From Flavihumibacter sp. ZG627 (lineage in GTDB: Bacteria > Bacteroidota > Bacteroidia > Chitinophagales > Chitinophagaceae), in assembly GCF_000814325.1 (NCBI RefSeq), contig NZ_JPHF01000002.1, positions 310,001 through 374,000 of the forward strand: DNA of 64,000 bases, read 5' to 3'. The first letter of the stretch is position 1, and every line of letters starts with the position of its first letter. The position numbers and the translations under genes were made by a program. The notes beneath the pieces are model-generated. The model was given only the letters and a program-made list of their open reading frames with translations. It had not been told where the DNA came from and ran no database searches. Of the stretch, positions 61,496 to 64,000 are shown in pieces.

Positions 61496-61671
61496 CATGA
61501 ACAAAACAATGATGGAGGCAGGTTACAACAGCCTGTGGGATCAGAATTCAATGAGCATTCAACGGCCAGCGAGGTAATCGAAGGGATCGACCTAAGTGGA
61601 AAGATTACTATGTAACAGGCGGCAATGCAGGAATAGACCTGGTGGAAAAGCGGGCCTTAATTAATCAATAA
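61496..61671 (+). pseudogene. Remnant of a short-chain dehydrogenase (SDR) gene
   Basis: A second frame reads QQPVGSEFNEHSTASEVI, then EGIDLSGKITM, then after a 1-nt shift VTGGNAGIDLVEKRALINQ and a stop. This matches the N-terminal start of the SDR family, in which LSGKxxxVTGGxxGIG is the NAD-binding region. A start codon exists at 61498 in another frame (MNKTMMEAGYNSL), again shifted. The homologous part breaks off after about 50 residues, so the gene is frameshifted and truncated. Confidence 0.65.
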
Positions 61672-61761
61672 GCTTTTGTAAATTTAATAGTAGACTCTGT
61701 GTAACAGTCCTGTGCGTTTTCAGATTAGGAATCACATTTTTAAACCTTATTCTAATTCTGT

Positions 61762-62346
61762 ATGAACCGTAACACATTCCTGAATGCATGCCTGAGCGCC
61801 GGCGCATTCCTGGCTGCTCCGTTCACCTTGTTGGCAGAAATAAAGAAAAAAAGAGTGGATAAAGGGATAAGGGTTTTGGCTGGTAAAGACCGGTTTGATA
61901 AACCCCAGTCCCTTATGGAGGGAGATGTATTTTATACCAAGGTTTCCTCAAAAGATACGAATGGCGATATATACATATTTGAATCAACCAGGGATAGGAT
62001 GGGAGGGCCGCCACTTCATTACCATTACGAACAGGATGAGTGGTGGTACATCCTGGAGGGAGAATTTCTATTTAAGGTGGGAGAGGAAACATTTACCGCA
62101 AAAGCTGGTGATAGCATTTTTGGTCCGCGTATGGTGCCACATGCATTTGCCAAAACCAATGAAGGGATAGGCCGCCTGTTAATGGCTTTTCAGCCTGCAG
62201 GTAAAATGGAAGAGCATTTTAAAGCGCTGAGTGAAGGAATTTATTCAAAATTATCAGCTGAAGAAAAACACAAATTCAGGCAGAATAACGGATTTGAAGT
62301 TGTTGGACCAGCACTTACGATTGATAAATCCTTACCGCAGAAATAG
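61762..62346 (+). CDS. Exported cupin-domain protein
   Basis: 194 residues. A signal-like N-terminus (MNRNTFLNACLSAGAFLAAPFTLLAE) precedes a cupin barrel: metal motif 1 in PPLHYHYEQDEWWYILEGEFLF (HxH-x4-E) and motif 2 in GDSIFGPRMVPHAF (GxxxxxPxxxxH). Cupins of this type include quercetinase-like dioxygenases and sugar-binding proteins; the exact role is unknown. It starts 91 bp after the SDR remnant, and the next gene starts 13 bp after its stop, so the pair may be one unit. Confidence 0.85.
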   Translation: MNRNTFLNACLSAGAFLAAPFTLLAEIKKKRVDKGIRVLAGKDRFDKPQSLMEGDVFYTKVSSKDTNGDIYIFESTRDRMGGPPLHYHYEQDEWWYILEGEFLFKVGEETFTAKAGDSIFGPRMVPHAFAKTNEGIGRLLMAFQPAGKMEEHFKALSEGIYSKLSAEEKHKFRQNNGFEVVGPALTIDKSLPQK

Positions 62347-62359
62347 ATTAGTGTACAAT

Positions 62360-62800
62360 ATGAAGCATAGTATTTTAATAATCCTGTTTTTCATTCCAAT
62401 GCTGCTTATGGCCCAGTCAGATAAAAGAGTTGACGAAAAATTTCTGCAATCTTTTGCCGATGCATTTAATACACATGACCTGAATGCAGTGATGGCGCAC
62501 ATGACAGATGATTGTGTGTTTGAAGCATCCGCAGGTCCTGATGCAAACGGTGAGAAGTTCTCGGGTCAGGAGCAGGTCAGAAAAGCTTTTGAAATAGTCT
62601 TTAAAACCTACCCCGATGCTCACTGGGGAAAATCAAAACATTTCATATCCGGAAACAGGGGTTTCTCTGAATGGGTATTTACAGGAACCCGGGGCGATGG
62701 TACTAAAGTGGAAGTTACCGGGTGCGACTTATTTACATTCCGGGATGGAAAAATTGCCATTAAGAATTCCTATCGAAAGAACCGCCAGGTATTAAAATAA
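62360..62800 (+). CDS. Exported NTF2/SnoaL-like protein
   Basis: Signal peptide (MKHSILIILFFIPMLLMAQ) and a ~120-residue NTF2-like domain (EKFLQSFADAFNTHDLNAVMAHMTDDCVFEASAGPDANGE, then KAFEIVFKTYPDAHWGKSKHF, then GCDLFTFRDGKI). The N-terminal helix with FNTHDLNAVMAHMTDD is the ketosteroid-isomerase/SnoaL pattern. The longer frame from 62231 reads through the cupin gene and is rejected. The substrate is unknown. Confidence 0.85.
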   Translation: MKHSILIILFFIPMLLMAQSDKRVDEKFLQSFADAFNTHDLNAVMAHMTDDCVFEASAGPDANGEKFSGQEQVRKAFEIVFKTYPDAHWGKSKHFISGNRGFSEWVFTGTRGDGTKVEVTGCDLFTFRDGKIAIKNSYRKNRQVLK

Positions 62801-62822
62801 CCCCCCTGATGATTCTCCATCG

Positions 62823-63037
62823 ATGCCGGCATATGATGATCCTGCAATGGATAGTTATAACATGCAGAGCGATGCTATAAAGAAAATGAAAGATACACTA
62901 GGTATTAAAATGTATTCGATTCGCAGGAAGCATTGTAAACCGCCAAGTCATCTGCCGGAATGCAGGAAGTAGCAGCAGATGCAAATAGAATTTAAACTGG
63001 TGGCGCTCCCACCATCTTAATTGGAACAGAGTAAACG
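62823..63037 (+). pseudogene. Decayed coding remnant, possibly thioredoxin-fold
   Basis: One frame reads MPAYDDPAMDSYNMQ and on to a stop at 62972 (49 residues). Another frame reads DSQEAL, stop, TAKSSAGMQEVAADANRI, stop, TGGAPTILIGTE, stop. The last pieces resemble the end of a DsbA-like domain (GGAPTILIG, a cis-Pro loop). Stops and frame changes make this a broken gene at best; the identity is uncertain. Confidence 0.3.
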
Positions 63038-63049
63038 GAAAAAAGGATA

Positions 63050-63838
63050 ATGACACAGAAAATATATCAGGTAGATGCCTTCGCAGAGAAGGTGTTTACC
63101 GGAAACCCTGCAGCCGTTTGTCCCCTTGATCAATGGATGAGTGATGATCTCCTTCAAAAAATCGCGATGGAAAACAACCTGGCTGAGACTGCCTATTATG
63201 TGAGAGATGGAGATCAGTACCAGATCCGCTGGTTCACGCCAACGGTAGAGGTTGATCTCTGCGGCCACGCAACCTTAGCATCGGCTTATGTTTTATTCAA
63301 CCACGAAAACTTTACCGGGAATACCATTCGGTTTTATTCGCATAGGAGTGGTGAACTGACAGTAACCAGGAATGGAGACCTGTTGACCCTGAACTTTCCT
63401 ACCGATAAATTAGAAGCAGTAGAACTAACTGCAGAGTTAGCTGAATGCTTTAATACAGAGCCAGCTTTAGCCTTTAAAGGCAAGACAGACTATATGCTTG
63501 TTTTTGAGCGTGAGGATGAAATAAAGAATCTAATTCCGCACCTTGACAAGATCTCCAAACTCCCGGCCCGTGGCGTAATTGTTACCGCAAAAGGAGAGGA
63601 GGTTGATTTTGTATCCCGGTTCTTTGGACCACAGTCTGGCATAGACGAAGATCCGGTAACCGGCTCAGCGCATACTACATTGGTACCTTACTGGGCTGGG
63701 CAACTTGGCAGGCAGGACTTATCCGCGATCCAGTTATCTGCACGAAAAGGCTATCTGCATTGCAAGTACCTAAATAATAGGGTTGAAATAAGCGGCAAGG
63801 GAAAATTGTTTTTGAAAGGTGAGATCTATATAGACTAG
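63050..63838 (+). CDS. PhzF-family isomerase
   Basis: PhzF-like protein with a diaminopimelate-epimerase fold. Signatures: AEKVFTGNPAAVCPLD at the N-terminus, NLAETAYYV (catalytic Glu), VDLCGHATLASAYVLF, and DEDPVTGSAHTTLVPYW. Length 262 is usual. The best-known relative takes part in phenazine synthesis, but most homologues, including this one with no phenazine genes nearby, act on unknown substrates. Confidence 0.92.
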   Translation: MTQKIYQVDAFAEKVFTGNPAAVCPLDQWMSDDLLQKIAMENNLAETAYYVRDGDQYQIRWFTPTVEVDLCGHATLASAYVLFNHENFTGNTIRFYSHRSGELTVTRNGDLLTLNFPTDKLEAVELTAELAECFNTEPALAFKGKTDYMLVFEREDEIKNLIPHLDKISKLPARGVIVTAKGEEVDFVSRFFGPQSGIDEDPVTGSAHTTLVPYWAGQLGRQDLSAIQLSARKGYLHCKYLNNRVEISGKGKLFLKGEIYID

Positions 63839-63873
63839 CCCGGTAATGAAAGGTATGATACACATCTCAGAAG

Positions 63874-64000
63874 ATGAGCTATACAAGTTCGTTAGCAAAG
63901 CCATTGTCAAAACTTTCAGGTGACAGGAAATTATTAGTCGACCTGACGCAACACCATGGGGTAGATGTATTGGCCGCAGCACCCGGTCTGGTAGAAAGCG
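63874..64000 (+). CDS. Partial ORF running off the window
   Basis: ATG 63874 opens a frame of 42 codons to the window end: MSYTSSLAKPLSKLSGDRKL, then LVDLTQHHGVDVLAAAPGLVES. No family is recognised in this short stretch. A start codon in front of it (63846, MKGMIHISEDEL) leads to a stop after 25 codons in another frame. Coding status is uncertain. Confidence 0.3.
   Translation, partial: MSYTSSLAKPLSKLSGDRKLLVDLTQHHGVDVLAAAPGLVES

Noticed and set aside
62231-62359. 43-residue N-terminal extension of the NTF2-like protein
   Set aside because: It is out-of-frame reading of the cupin gene; the signal peptide starts at ATG 62360.
1-64000. Prophage, integrative element or insertion sequence
   Set aside because: No integrase, transposase, terminase or capsid-like genes and no long terminal repeats were found; most genes are chromosomal housekeeping or envelope genes.

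Overview
The window looks like a chromosomal segment of a Bacteroidota bacterium, most likely family Chitinophagaceae. This is inferred from gene content and style, not from a database search. The indicators are two DUF3857 transglutaminase-like proteins in tandem, a BFN nuclease fused to a UVR motif, an LVIVD lipoprotein with an ECF sigma factor and barrel proteins, TAnnTTTG-type -7 boxes, and weak Shine-Dalgarno signals. Genes are dense and fall in short operons on both strands. I see no transposase, integrase, prophage or CRISPR array.

Layout. 0-12.7 kb: J-domain protein, polysaccharide deacetylase lipoprotein, gcvP, a cysteine-cluster protein, a CPA2-type antiporter, an MFS exporter, a deoxynucleoside kinase with folK, sppA and two small envelope proteins. 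12.7-24 kb: bioA, an ECF sigma/membrane-barrel/LVIVD/barrel cluster, queG, two DUF3857 proteins and a serine-hydrolase homologue without its catalytic pair. 24-34.5 kb: clpB-SRAP-YdeI, a DsbA-fold protein, queD, an NAD(P)-binding/DUF2867 protein, an unrecognised lipoprotein, a cytidine-deaminase-fold enzyme, a second ECF sigma with a small membrane partner, and an NlpC/P60 peptidase. 34.4-45.2 kb, mostly minus strand: small TauE, pyrophosphatase, crcB, an NTF2-like lipoprotein, phoH, a SET methyltransferase, a DUF2452 protein, cysM, a GH20 hexosaminidase, an EEP phosphatase and ahcY. 45.2-59.9 kb: SIMPL, NUDIX, corA, dapF, a nucleoside phosphorylase, tRNA-Cys, VIT1/CCC1, rocD, ispE, BFN-UVR, ETF alpha/beta, tilS, a rhomboid protease, rlmH and a methyltransferase. 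59.9-64 kb is looser: a triple heavy-metal-binding-domain protein, a DinB-like protein, a 770-bp gene-free stretch with a repeat array and a decayed SDR gene, then cupin, NTF2-like and PhzF genes.

The most unusual signals are in DNA structure. (1) Seven copies of a 17-bp motif (TTTACAAATCGNAAGTA-like) sit 55-64 bp apart at 61066-61402, four in one orientation followed by three in the other. (2) A 72-bp tandem array of a GGATGGAG-type octamer lies inside the ispE reading frame, and the same octamer recurs just after the SIMPL gene about 6 kb away. (3) Two near-identical inverted palindromes flank the ahcY terminator. (4) Further heptamer and octamer arrays lie between genes. At protein level, a serine hydrolase and one DUF3857 paralogue have lost their catalytic residues in otherwise intact frames.
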